Source of the DNA: GWF2-33-9 sp964405755
GTDB taxonomy: Bacteria; Bacteroidota; Ignavibacteria; Kapaibacteriales; UBA2268
Reading direction: 5' to 3'
DNA: 44,062 nucleotides
NCBI GenBank assembly: GCA_964405755.1
Contig: CAYOPF010000004.1
Span: forward strand, 1-44,062
The position numbers and the translations under genes were made by a program. The notes beneath the pieces were generated by a model that saw nothing but the letters and a program-made list of their open reading frames with translations, did no database searches and was not told the origin of the DNA. Positions 35,215 through 43,494 of the stretch are shown here, piece by piece. Numbering within the stretch: the stretch's first letter is position 1; each line of letters starts with the position of its first letter.

Positions 35215-36426
35215 TTATTCAATAATCTTTGTTACAACGCCTGCACCTACTGTCCTTCCACCTTCGCGTACTGCGAAACGCAATCCTTCTTCCATTGCAA
35301 CTGGAGTTATCAACTCTATTTCGATAGCATCCAAGTTATCGCCAGGCATAACCATTTCGATGTTTCCTGGTAAATGGAGTGATCCTGTAACGTCTGTTGT
35401 TCTAAAATAAAACTGTGGACGATATCCAGTGAAAAATGGAGTGTGGCGACCGCCTTCTTCCTTCTTCAAAACGTAAATCTGTGCAGTAAACTTATGGTGT
35501 GGTGTTATCGAACCTGGTTTGGAAATAACCATACCTCTTTCTAATTCTTTCTTGTCGACACCGCGTAGCAATAAACCTACGTTGTCACCAGCAAAACCTT
35601 CGTCCAACAATTTACGGAACATTTCCACGCCTGTACAAGTTGTTTTCTTGTGCAAACCAAATCCTACGATTTCTACTTCTTCGTTAACTTTCACTTTGCC
35701 GCGTTCGATTCTACCTGTTCCTACTGTACCACGACCTGTGATTGAGAACACGTCTTCCACTGGCATCAAGAATGGTTTATCTACATCGCGTTCTGGAGTT
35801 GGGATATAGCTATCTACTGCTTCCATCAATTCGTAAATGCATTGAAGTCTTGGATCTTCAGCAGTTGCATCGCTAGCAGAACCTGCATCCAATGCATGGA
35901 GAGCTGAGCCACGAACGATAGGAATATCGTCACCTGGGAACTTATACATAGTAAGTAATTCACGAATTTCCATCTCAACTAAATCCAACAATTCTGGGTC
36001 AGCAGCATCAACCTTGTTCATAAACACAATAATCTTAGGAACACCAACTTGGCGAGCTAACAAAATGTGTTCACGGGTTTGAGGCATAGGACCATCAGTT
36101 GCAGCAACAACTAAAATTGCACCATCCATCTGGGCAGCACCAGTGATCATATTTTTAATATAGTCAGCGTGGCCTGGGCAGTCAACGTGAGCATAGTGGC
36201 GAGCATCTGTTTCGTATTCTACGTGTGCAGTTGCAATCGTTATACCGCGTGCTTTTTCTTCTGGTGCATTGTCGATCGAATCAAATGTTCGAACTTCACC
36301 TTTGCTGAATTTTTTGTACAATCCCATTGTGATTGCAGCTGTCAATGTTGTTTTACCATGATCAACGTGACCAATTGTGCCAACGTTAACGTGTGGTTTA
36401 TTCCTTTGAAATACCTCTTTAGCCAT
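35215..36426 (-). CDS. tuf: Translation elongation factor Tu
   Basis: 403 residues. It brings aminoacyl-tRNA to the ribosome. G1 GHVDHGKTT, G2 region ARGITI, G3 DCPGH, G4 NKVD and G5 SAL are present, and beta-barrel domains 2 and 3 end in VGAGVVTKIIE. A few residues longer than the common 394-395, with a short insert in domain 1 around DAGSASDATAEDPRLQ. TTAGGAG precedes the ATG. No other tuf copy is in the window. Confidence 0.98.
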   Translation of the reverse strand: MAKEVFQRNKPHVNVGTIGHVDHGKTTLTAAITMGLYKKFSKGEVRTFDSIDNAPEEKARGITIATAHVEYETDARHYAHVDCPGHADYIKNMITGAAQMDGAILVVAATDGPMPQTREHILLARQVGVPKIIVFMNKVDAADPELLDLVEMEIRELLTMYKFPGDDIPIVRGSALHALDAGSASDATAEDPRLQCIYELMEAVDSYIPTPERDVDKPFLMPVEDVFSITGRGTVGTGRIERGKVKVNEEVEIVGFGLHKKTTCTGVEMFRKLLDEGFAGDNVGLLLRGVDKKELERGMVISKPGSITPHHKFTAQIYVLKKEEGGRHTPFFTGYRPQFYFRTTDVTGSLHLPGNIEMVMPGDNLDAIEIELITPVAMEEGLRFAVREGGRTVGAGVVTKIIE

Positions 36427-36479
36427 AATTTACTCCTAATTTTTATTTTTTTAAATTTTTTGTTTTAAATTTTCAATTT

Positions 36480-38516
36480 CTACTGAGCTGGACTATAATG
36501 AGAAAATGTCATCGTATATCCTGCTCTCCCTTGGGATAGTGTGCGTAGTGCACTAACATACCCAAATAAATTAGACAATGGCGCTTCTCCTTCGATAATT
36601 TGTATGTTTCCTTTTGCATCTAGCGAATTTATTCGTCCTTTTCGAGAATTCAAATCTGAAATTAAATCTCCAACATATTGTTCGGGAGATGTGATTTCAA
36701 CTTTGAATATTGGCTCCAATATTGTGGTTCCTACCTTACGCAATCCTTCCTTAATAGCATTCGAAGCGGCAATCTTTGTACCTAAATCTGTAGTAACATT
36801 TTCAATAAATTCTACTTCGAGTAAAGTAACTTTTACATCTACCAACGGATAACCTTGCATACCCATTTGTAGTGATTCGCGCAAACCATTAATTGCAGCA
36901 TCAATTACCAGCTTGGAAGTTTTCTTGTCAGCAAAATTATTTAGCACCTCGTTGCCTTTGTTCTCTTCGTTGGGTTCTGTCAATATTTTAACCCAACCGG
37001 ATTGTGCTTTACCGCCATGTTGCTTGTCGTAACGATACTCTTCGGTAATTGGCATCGAAATAGTTTCCCGATAAGATACTTGAGGTTTGCCCGAGCGTGC
37101 TTCCACATTGTGCTCTCTTCTCAATCTATCGACAGCTATTTCCAATTGTAATTCTCCAACTCCACTGATTATTATTTGTCCACTTTCTTCATCGGTCTTG
37201 AACCGGAAAGTTGGGTCTTCGTCTGTGAATTTCGCTAAAGCAGTCAACATTTTTTCCTGATCAGCCAAAGTCCTTGCTTCGATCGACATATCAATCATAG
37301 GTTCGAGGAAACGAATTTTATCGTAAACCAACTTACGATTGGAACAAATTGTATCTCCTGTCGAGGTGAACTTCATTTGCGGAATAGCTACTATCTCGCC
37401 GGAGTATGCTTCGGAAATTTCTTCTCTTTTGTTGGAATAGACTCTAAAAATTTTATTAATTTTTTCCTTGCGTTCTAATGATGTGTTTTCGACACTACTA
37501 CCTAGTTTAAGAACACCAGAATAAATCCTAATAAAATTTAACCGACCAACAAATGGATCGGAAATTACTTTAAAGGATAATGCAGTAAATGGGGATTCGT
37601 CATCGAGGTCGATATTTACTAACTTTTCGTGATCATTAGCTTCAAAACCAATAACAGAGCCAATGTCTGCTGGTGATGGCAAATAATCAATAACACCATC
37701 CAACAATGGTTGAACACCAACATTTTTAAGGGACGAGCCACAAAAAATTGGTACACACTTACCTTCGATAGTGCCTTTGCGTAAAGCTGTTTTAATATCC
37801 GATTCATCGATCTCATCTCCATTAAGATACATTTCTAGCAGAGAATCATCTAATTCGGCTATTTTTTCGAGCATTTCGGAGCGATATGTATTTGCAATAT
37901 TTTGATATTTTTCTGGTATTTGGGAAATTTGATATTCTGCGCCATATTTTTCCGGATCAAAGAAGAATGCCTTCATCTTGATTATATCGACGATGCCTTC
38001 GAAAAATTCTTCGGCACCCATCGGGAATTGAATTGGAATGGGGTTTGCATTTAACTTCTCCACTATCATTTGGAGAACCCGGTCAAAGTTAGCCCCCATT
38101 CTGTCCAGTTTATTGACATACGCAATTCGTGGAACTTTGAATTCGTCGGCTTGTCGCCAGACTCGTTCTGATTGGGGTTCTACACCTCCAACGGCGCAAA
38201 AAACTGCAATTGCCCCATCGAGGACTCTCAGAGATCGTTGAACTTCACTTGTAAAGTCCACATGTCCTGGAGTATCGATTATATTTATTTGATGGCTGTT
38301 CCAAAATGTTGTTACAGCAGCAGATTGGATTGTTATTCCTCTCTCTCGCTCCTGTTCCATATAATCCATAAACGCTGTGCCTTCGTCAACCTCGCCTATT
38401 CTGTGCAAATAACCAGAATAGAATAAAATTCGCTCGGTTGTTGTTGTTTTGCCAGCATCGATGTGTGCCATTATTCCGATATTTCGGATTTGTGGTATTG
38501 GAACTGCTCTCGCCAT
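36480..38516 (-). CDS. fusA: Translation elongation factor G
   Basis: 678 residues; a translocase GTPase. G1 AHIDAGKTTTTERILFYSG, G2 RGITIQSA, G3 DTPGHVDF, G4 NKLDRMGA, and domains II-V with GVGELQLEIAVDRLRREHNVEA and the tail LSQGRAGYTMTFSHY. It is some 15-25 residues shorter than typical EF-G. Its place in the rpsL-rpsG-fusA-tuf order supports it being the main EF-G rather than an EF-G2. Confidence 0.97.
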   Translation of the reverse strand: MARAVPIPQIRNIGIMAHIDAGKTTTTERILFYSGYLHRIGEVDEGTAFMDYMEQERERGITIQSAAVTTFWNSHQINIIDTPGHVDFTSEVQRSLRVLDGAIAVFCAVGGVEPQSERVWRQADEFKVPRIAYVNKLDRMGANFDRVLQMIVEKLNANPIPIQFPMGAEEFFEGIVDIIKMKAFFFDPEKYGAEYQISQIPEKYQNIANTYRSEMLEKIAELDDSLLEMYLNGDEIDESDIKTALRKGTIEGKCVPIFCGSSLKNVGVQPLLDGVIDYLPSPADIGSVIGFEANDHEKLVNIDLDDESPFTALSFKVISDPFVGRLNFIRIYSGVLKLGSSVENTSLERKEKINKIFRVYSNKREEISEAYSGEIVAIPQMKFTSTGDTICSNRKLVYDKIRFLEPMIDMSIEARTLADQEKMLTALAKFTDEDPTFRFKTDEESGQIIISGVGELQLEIAVDRLRREHNVEARSGKPQVSYRETISMPITEEYRYDKQHGGKAQSGWVKILTEPNEENKGNEVLNNFADKKTSKLVIDAAINGLRESLQMGMQGYPLVDVKVTLLEVEFIENVTTDLGTKIAASNAIKEGLRKVGTTILEPIFKVEITSPEQYVGDLISDLNSRKGRINSLDAKGNIQIIEGEAPLSNLFGYVSALRTLSQGRAGYTMTFSHYSPAQ

Positions 38517-38554
38517 TGCTCTAATTTCTAATTTTCAAAGAACTAAATCTACTT

Positions 38555-39022
38555 TTACCATCGAAAATGTGCAAAAGCTTTGTTAGCTTCTGCCATACGA
38601 TGAACATCTTCCTTTTTCTTGTAAGAACTGCCTTCGCCTTTGGATGCCGAAATAATTTCGGAAGCCAGTTTTGCAGCCATTGTTTTTTCCTTGCGATCTC
38701 TTGAGTAATTACGGATCCAACGCAAAGCCAAAGCTATTCGGCGTGTTTCTTTCACTTCTACGGGAACTTGGTAAGTTGCACCACCTACTCTACGAGAACG
38801 TACCTCGATAACAGGCGAAACATTCGACATTGCTTTTTTGAATATATCCAAAGGTTCTTCCTTGGTTTTTTCTTTTATTATTTCGAATGCATCATATATC
38901 ATTCTGGTAGATGTGCTTTTCTTACCTTGCAACATCATATAATTTATCAATTTAGCTACCATAATATCATTATATTTGGTATCTGGGGTTATTCGTCTAA
39001 CTTCTGCTCTTTTCTTTCTCAT
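38555..39022 (-). CDS. rpsG: 30S ribosomal protein S7
   Basis: 155 residues. It nucleates assembly of the 16S 3' domain and contacts the E site. KYNDIMVAKLINYMMLQGKKSTS, VSPVIEVRSRRVGGATYQVPVEV, ALRWIRNYSRDR and HRMAEANKAFAHFRW are conserved. Lies 15 bases after rpsL and 38 before fusA. Confidence 0.98.
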   Translation of the reverse strand: MRKKRAEVRRITPDTKYNDIMVAKLINYMMLQGKKSTSTRMIYDAFEIIKEKTKEEPLDIFKKAMSNVSPVIEVRSRRVGGATYQVPVEVKETRRIALALRWIRNYSRDRKEKTMAAKLASEIISASKGEGSSYKKKEDVHRMAEANKAFAHFRW

Positions 39023-39037
39023 TCTTCAACCTATTAA

Positions 39038-39436
39038 TTATTTCTTACCTTTAACTGGAGCTGCTACTTTTTTCTTCTTACTGCCATATTTCGAACGTCC
39101 TTGCTGGCGAGCTGCAACACCTTGAGTATCGGCAGCGCCACGAACTATGTGGTAGCGAACGCCTGGTAAGTCCTTCACTCTGCCACCACGAACATAAACG
39201 ATTGAGTGCTCTTGTAAGTTGTGACCTTCTCCAGGAATGTAGGCAATCACTTCGATTCCTGTCGATAATCTTACTTTTGCTACCTTCCTTAAAGCCGAAT
39301 TTGGTTTCTTTGGTGTTGTTGTGTAAACACGTGTGCAAACCCCTCTTCGTTGAGGTGAACTTTTTAAAGCCGGTGATTTACTTTTATATACTGGCTTCTT
39401 TCTTCCTTTTCTTACTAGTTGACTTATAGTCGGCAC
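39038..39436 (-). CDS. rpsL: 30S ribosomal protein S12
   Basis: 132 residues and first gene of the super-operon. MPTISQLVRKGRKKP, GVCTRVYTTTPKKPNSALRKVAKVRL, YIPGEGHNLQEHSIVYVRGGRVKDLPGVRYHIVRG-type segments are invariant; it monitors codon pairing. The Lys after TTTPKKPNSA and the KDLPGVRYH region have the wild-type (streptomycin-sensitive type) sequence. The start is GTG (39436), with AGGAG about six bases upstream. The tail is Lys-rich (YGSKKKKVAAPVKGKK). Confidence 0.98.
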   Translation of the reverse strand: MPTISQLVRKGRKKPVYKSKSPALKSSPQRRGVCTRVYTTTPKKPNSALRKVAKVRLSTGIEVIAYIPGEGHNLQEHSIVYVRGGRVKDLPGVRYHIVRGAADTQGVAARQQGRSKYGSKKKKVAAPVKGKK

Positions 39437-39483
39437 ATTAACTCCTAATGGACTTTTTTAATATTTGTCTCTCATAGAGCTTA

Positions 39484-39570
39484 CAAAATTATGAAAAGTT
39501 TTGCACATAACAATACAAAATTTCAATTTTTTTTAATATTTTTTTATTTTTTTTTTAATATTTTTTCAAA
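39484..39570 (-). promoter_or_regulatory. Main promoter of the ribosomal super-operon, with A-tract UP-like region
   Basis: On the minus strand TTG (39513-39511), 19 bases, then TAATTTTG (39491-39484), the Bacteroidota promoter pattern; the predicted start is about 39478, giving a short leader of about 40 bases before the GTG of rpsL. Directly upstream (39520-39570) is an extremely A-rich tract with phased A-runs on the transcribed strand, like an UP element for the alpha C-terminal domain. The promoter shares spacing and -7 box with that of tRNA-Asn. The UP role is inferred. Confidence 0.7.
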
Positions 39571-39893
39571 GACAGGAAAAAACGAATAAAACTACATATT
39601 ATTTTTTAACATTATAATTATATAGCGGGTTATGTTTCGATTACTTAAGTATTAAATCAGGAATAGATTCTTATTGATTTTTATAACTTATCAAATAAGG
39701 TTGTTATTGGAAAAAACTTAGAATATATTACAGCTCTTAATTGCATATACCATTAGAAAATTTGGACTCACCTAACGAATATATGTATTTGCTTTTATTG
39801 TTCAATTTTACAGTTTATGGACTTTGCAATCAAATTAATTAAATTTATTCTTTTTTTCTATTTAACCAGCGCCCAATTGAAGTAAATATCAAA
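39571..39893. other. AT-rich intergenic region, no gene seen
   Basis: About 320 bases between the A-tract region and the metalloprotease stop. I see no coding signal, tRNA or clear hairpin terminator here, although the minus-strand gene ending at 39894 would need one. Confidence 0.5.
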
Positions 39894-41777
39894 TCAATTT
39901 GCCTGCCCAGCAGGTGCATTTCCAATTGCTTTGAAAGTGGATTTATTATCATCTGGATTGATTTTTACATTTAAAAAATCTAAAGTACTAAAACCTGTTT
40001 TAGTGTAACCATATACAAAACCACCATTTGAGAAATTAGGTAAAATGTTTTTAATAGTAAACTGGGTTTTCCAATATGATTTATATTCAACATAGTCAAC
40101 ATTCTCTATAGAAGTTCCATCACTACTAAAAGTAATTTTCGCAGAGACATTTTCATTACTAATTGTCAATATATTGCCATTCCATATTTTCGATTTCACG
40201 AAATCTTTTCCGAGGGTACTTCCATAAGATATGGTGATTTCTTGTTTGGCATGATCAATGTATGTTATATAATAATGCATACGATATTCTAAAAACTCAA
40301 GTTTTTTTAATTCCTCCAGAGGTATTCCAACAAAAAAGTCTTTGGTCGCACTTTCCAAACCATCGCTTTTCACAGAAACTTGGATATTTCCTTTCGCAGA
40401 AGGAACTTCAAATTCGATATATTTATCACTTAAAGTAATAATCTTAGCATCTTGACTATTATTGATTCTTACAAATGTTCTAGATGCATCTTTTATCCAA
40501 TTCTTCCCAAAAATACGAATTCTACTATTGATTGTAGCAAAACCCCATGGTTTATATATCTCAACACCGTCAGTATAATTAACTTTCATACGTACCGAAT
40601 CAATTACTGGTGCTGATTTAAGAACTTCAAAATAAACCTTATTGCCGGTTGTATTATCTTTTCTTATATATACATCTCCACTAGTTGCACCTTCGGGAAC
40701 TGTGATAACAATTTGATTGTCATTCCATGATTTCAAATATTTGTCTAATTTGTCCAAGTTTAGTTTAATGTATTCAAAATAAACTTCGGAACTGCTATTG
40801 CGAACACCAAAATTTGAACCATTAATTTTAATTTCATCGCCGACTTTAGCTTTATCTGGAGTGATGGAACTTATATATGGTTTATCCTCAAAACTAAAAG
40901 TTACTTTTGTATTACCATCTTCTTCTTTTGATTTATTTATACATACAACTTCAGCCCATTCCTTTTTAGTATCGGATAATTCGACCTTTACGCTTTCATT
41001 TTGATTTAATTGTGTAACGAATATCACTTCACCATTTTCAAACACCTTATAAACAAATGCATCAACATACGCCGACTTTTCATTTATTTGAACTGTCATT
41101 GATTGTTTTTCACCTTGAGCATTAAGACCTTTGAAAAATGCAACTGATAGCCTTGGAATTAATGCATTTAGATCAAAAGAATCGTATTTAGTTTTTAAAA
41201 TTGCGTTTTTAAAATTAGAATACAGTGGGGTTGGGGTAGGTCTTGAAACTGGAATTTTAATTTCCCCTTTTCGCTCAAATGCCCACTTTATGAAATCCTT
41301 GAATTCCTCTCCAATACCATTAGAACCTAAATCAGATTTTATCAAGTTATCCAAAAAAGTTCGCATATTTGATACATTCTTTTCATTACCACCTTCCTTA
41401 ATCATTTTTGGAAAGCTTAATTTTTCACCCTCTCGATGGTAAATAAGATAAGATAAAAATGTTCCAGCAGTATAATAGTTTGGGTCTGAGTTACTATCAT
41501 CCCATGGTTTTGCTAAGTTTAAATTTATGTTATCAGCATACTCAACTACTTCAAACTTTTTGGTTTTTGGAAAAACAAATTTGTCTGCCTGGACTGCAGT
41601 TGCCTCTAACCACCACTTAATAGTATAATCTGAAAACAATTGCATATAATAATAATCCTGCACATAGTGCATCAATTCATGAGCACACACTGTAGGGAGA
41701 GTTTCAGCTGTTGTTGCATAATTTGTTGCTTCAATTCGTTGATTAATATATATTTGCCAAAAAACTAGTTTGTCCAT
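39894..41777 (-). pseudogene. Metalloprotease-like lipoprotein, part 3 of 3 (HExxH and IPT/TIG domains)
   Basis: Largest fragment, 627 codons; homology to the preceding fragment begins at about FWQIYINQR. Zinc-protease motif HELMH (residues 33-37 of this piece) is followed 20 residues later by E58 in WWLEATAVQADKF, the spacing and pattern of gluzincin peptidases. After the protease region are beta-domains: an IPT/TIG domain (KPYISSITPDKAKVGDEIKINGSNFG) and a second similar one (PVIDSVRMKV...IRIFGKNW). The C-terminus (FKAIGNAPAGQAN) is not a T9SS domain, so the protein is probably a surface lipoprotein. ATG 41777 is likely not a real start; an A6 tract at 41759-41764 carries one base too many relative to the previous frame. 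Confidence 0.75.
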
Positions 41778-42156
41778 CAGTACCTTTTTCTAAATTTGTT
41801 ACAAAGACTTTAATTCTTGAAGAGGGCAAACATAAATCAGCGTTATGATAAGCATCCCATGATTTTTCCAAATAGAATAAAATATCTTGTATGTAGTGGG
41901 TATCAATCATATTATTTGTCATGCTGTAGGGTGAGCTATATTCTTGATTTGTTAATACTCCCGTCTCTTTCCAATAAATTTCAAAGTGTGTTGATTTTGA
42001 AGTATGTGTGTAACCTTGCAAAGCATAATATGAAAATATTCCTAGTTTTGTTAGGTGGTTTGTTTTAATTACTATTTCATTTTTCAGACTATCGACAGTA
42101 TAATCTAAAAAAGGAATTAATTTGTTTGTTTTTTCATGTAAAAAAAGCCGCTCCAT
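41743..42156 (-). pseudogene. Metalloprotease-like lipoprotein, part 2 of 3
   Basis: Middle fragment in a second frame, true coding from about FLHEKTNKLIPFLDY to GTDGQTSF. It contains LTKLGIFSYYALQGYTHTSKSTHFEIYWKE and YIQDILFYLEKSWDAYH, the kind of region that precedes the HExxH helix in secreted gluzincins. It connects to part 1 across seven T on the coding strand (plus strand A7, 42140-42146) and to part 3 across six T (plus strand A6, 41759-41764). Removing one base at each site gives a single 877-residue reading frame from 42529 to 39894. Confidence 0.75.
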
Positions 42157-42529
42157 TATTTGACGAAAGTGTTTGGACTTTACCAGGTTTATATTTTATT
42201 GTTATTTTTAAGTCTTTTTTAAAACTCGACCCAGAAGTTGAAGTAACTTCATAAGCTTGAATCATTTCAAATTCTTTATGAGAAGGCAAGGATTTTAAAT
42301 CAACTGATTTTATTAGAATAGTAGCATCTCCTTCGAATGCACCCTTAGGAATAAGAACTTCTATTTCATTGGGAATTGCAACTATTGCGTCTTGGTTATC
42401 GACATTAACAATATGTCTTAGTAATAGATTATTCGAGTCATTATTATTTATAGAATTATCATCTGTACATGCAGAAATTAATGCAATTAGTACAGAAATC
42501 AATAAAAGAGTTTTAATGAACTGATTCAC
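42134..42529 (-). pseudogene. Metalloprotease-like lipoprotein, part 1 of 3 (lipoprotein signal and N-terminal domain)
   Basis: 131 codons starting at ATG 42529. The signal peptide ends in a lipobox-like LISAC-T, so the mature protein would be a lipoprotein anchored through Cys. The domain after it (AIVAIPNEIEVLIPKGAFEGDATILIKSVD ... ITIKYKPGKV, in part) resembles the ZU5/GAIN-like beta-sandwich found in surface proteins. The frame ends at TGA (42134-42136) right after a seven-T run; the natural continuation is part 2. A -7-like TAAATTTG lies 22 bases upstream. Confidence 0.75.
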
Positions 42530-42550
42530 AAAGCACCAATATTAGTTTTA

Positions 42551-42558
42551 CAAATTTA
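42551..42558 (-). promoter_or_regulatory. Possible -7 box TAAATTTG before the metalloprotease-like gene
   Basis: Minus-strand TAAATTTG, 21 bases before the ATG at 42529, fits TAnnTTTG. No TTG is found at 19-21 bases upstream, so support is weak. Confidence 0.35.
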
Positions 42559-42566
42559 CCTAATTT

Positions 42567-42749
42567 TTACCTCACCTCCATAATTTTTTGTAGATAATTT
42601 CCATATTTAATAAATAACACGCCTGCTGTCAAATGCAAAATATCAATCCTTATATTCCCCTTCTCTGAAGGGGTGTCCCGAAGGGGCGCGGTATTCTTTA
42701 CACATTCGCCATAGGTGTTGTAGATTTTGATTGGATTCTTCGCTGACAC
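42567..42749 (-). pseudogene. Orphan T9SS C-terminal sorting-domain fragment
   Basis: 60 codons from GTG 42749; TGA lies immediately upstream in frame, so no body is attached. NPIKIYNTYGECV, IRIDILHLTAGVLFIKYGN and KIMEVR correspond to the second half of a type A T9SS sorting domain (IxIYNTxGE... LxxGxYFIxxG). It lacks the signal peptide and cargo, so it is most likely the tail of a lost gene. It contains an inserted palindromic stretch (42657-42690) encoding the odd linker RDTPSEKG. Confidence 0.65.
42657..42690. repeat. GC-rich palindromic repeat inside the sorting-domain fragment
   Basis: CCCCTTC-TCT-GAAGGGG (42657-42673) is a perfect 7-bp hairpin, followed by a second copy of the right arm in CCCGAAGGGGCG. 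It stands out in a strongly AT-rich region and resembles small mobile palindromic repeats. Confidence 0.55.
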
Positions 42750-42777
42750 TCATAATGACCAGGGCCAGGTCCCGTTC
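42733..42777. repeat. REP-like dispersed repeat
   Basis: On the minus strand: GGGACCTGGCCCTGGTC followed by ATTATGAG and AGCGAAGAATCC. The core resembles a repeat with GTCATTnTGAG and AGCGAAGAATC that I remember from intergenic regions of many environmental bacteria; this recognition is from memory. GACC...GGTC forms a short imperfect dyad at its outer end. Confidence 0.4.
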
Positions 42778-42797
42778 ACTTTCACTCTCACTTTCAC
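42772..42797. repeat. Short hexamer microsatellite
   Basis: About three and a half units of CACTTT/CACTCT in a row next to the REP-like element. It lies upstream of the promoter of the OB-fold lipoprotein gene and does not code. Confidence 0.5.
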
Positions 42798-42818
42798 AAA
42801 TAATTACAATTTTTTCCT

Positions 42819-42826
42819 TAATTTTG
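42819..42826 (+). promoter_or_regulatory. Possible -7 box TAATTTTG before the OB-fold lipoprotein gene
   Basis: TAATTTTG, the same -7 box as at rpsL and tRNA-Asn, 41 bases before ATG 42868. The -33 region is not a clean TTG. Predicted leader is about 36 bases, with AAGGG (42857-42861) as Shine-Dalgarno. Confidence 0.5.
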
Positions 42827-42867
42827 TAAATTAATTCATTTGCAAATATTAAATATAAGGGAAAAAA

Positions 42868-43461
42868 ATGAAAAGGTATTACTTTCTACTCACATTTATT
42901 ACTTTAATTACTATCACTTTTTCATGCTCAGATCAAGGTAAGGATAATCCTGCAGTAAAAGCTGTTATACCTGAAGTAAAAGTTGACGATTTTTTAAATT
43001 CTCCTGACCAATGGTCGGGCAAGGAAGTTAAAATAACCGGCACTGTATCACACGTTTGTAAACATAGCGGTAAAAAAATGTTCATTTTCGGAAAAGACCC
43101 AAAGTCAACTTTGAAAATTAATGTTGGCGGAAATTCTCCAAAATTCGCTATCGAATTAACAGGCAGTAATGTTGAAATTCATGGTAAAGTAGTTGAAGAT
43201 GCAAGAATTGATGAAAAATATCTGCAAGAATGGGAAAACGACATTAAGGCTGCTATTGATGATGGTTCAATTAAAGTTTGTACTGAAGAAGGTGACGCTA
43301 TGACCAGCCAGGGTAAAAAGGGCACCGAGGTATCTGCAAAGAATTTTAAAGACCCATATAAAGACGTTAAAGAAATGAGAAAGAGAATTCAAGAAAGCGG
43401 TAAATCGTATTTGCCCGTATATGCTCTTAATTGCATTGTTATGAAAGAAATTAAGAAATAA
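42868..43461 (+). CDS. Lipoprotein with OB-fold-like domain
   Basis: 197 residues. A signal peptide ends in the lipobox TFSC (Cys at about residue 20). Residues about 35-115 look like an OB-fold of the tRNA-anti-like/NlpE-type: FLNSPDQWSGKEVKITGTVSHVCKHSGKKMFIFG, then LKINVGG and NVEIHGKVVED. The VCKHSGKKM segment, with a Cys and a His, could bind metal. The C-terminal part is helical and charged. It is followed 33 bases later by a PepSY-type membrane protein, and the pair may serve a shared envelope or metal-reduction role, which is inference. The exact function is unknown. Confidence 0.75.
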   Translation: MKRYYFLLTFITLITITFSCSDQGKDNPAVKAVIPEVKVDDFLNSPDQWSGKEVKITGTVSHVCKHSGKKMFIFGKDPKSTLKINVGGNSPKFAIELTGSNVEIHGKVVEDARIDEKYLQEWENDIKAAIDDGSIKVCTEEGDAMTSQGKKGTEVSAKNFKDPYKDVKEMRKRIQESGKSYLPVYALNCIVMKEIKK

Positions 43462-43494
43462 GTATTCTCAAATTTAATACTCATCAGTTTAACT

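Noticed and set aside
36480..38516. fusA as a paralogous EF-G2 or tetracycline-resistance factor
   Set aside because: All GTPase motifs and domain V look ordinary and the operon position is canonical; only the length is slightly short.
39437..39893. A small gene upstream of rpsL
   Set aside because: Sequence is low-complexity A/T with no open frame that has a start, ribosome site and protein-like composition.
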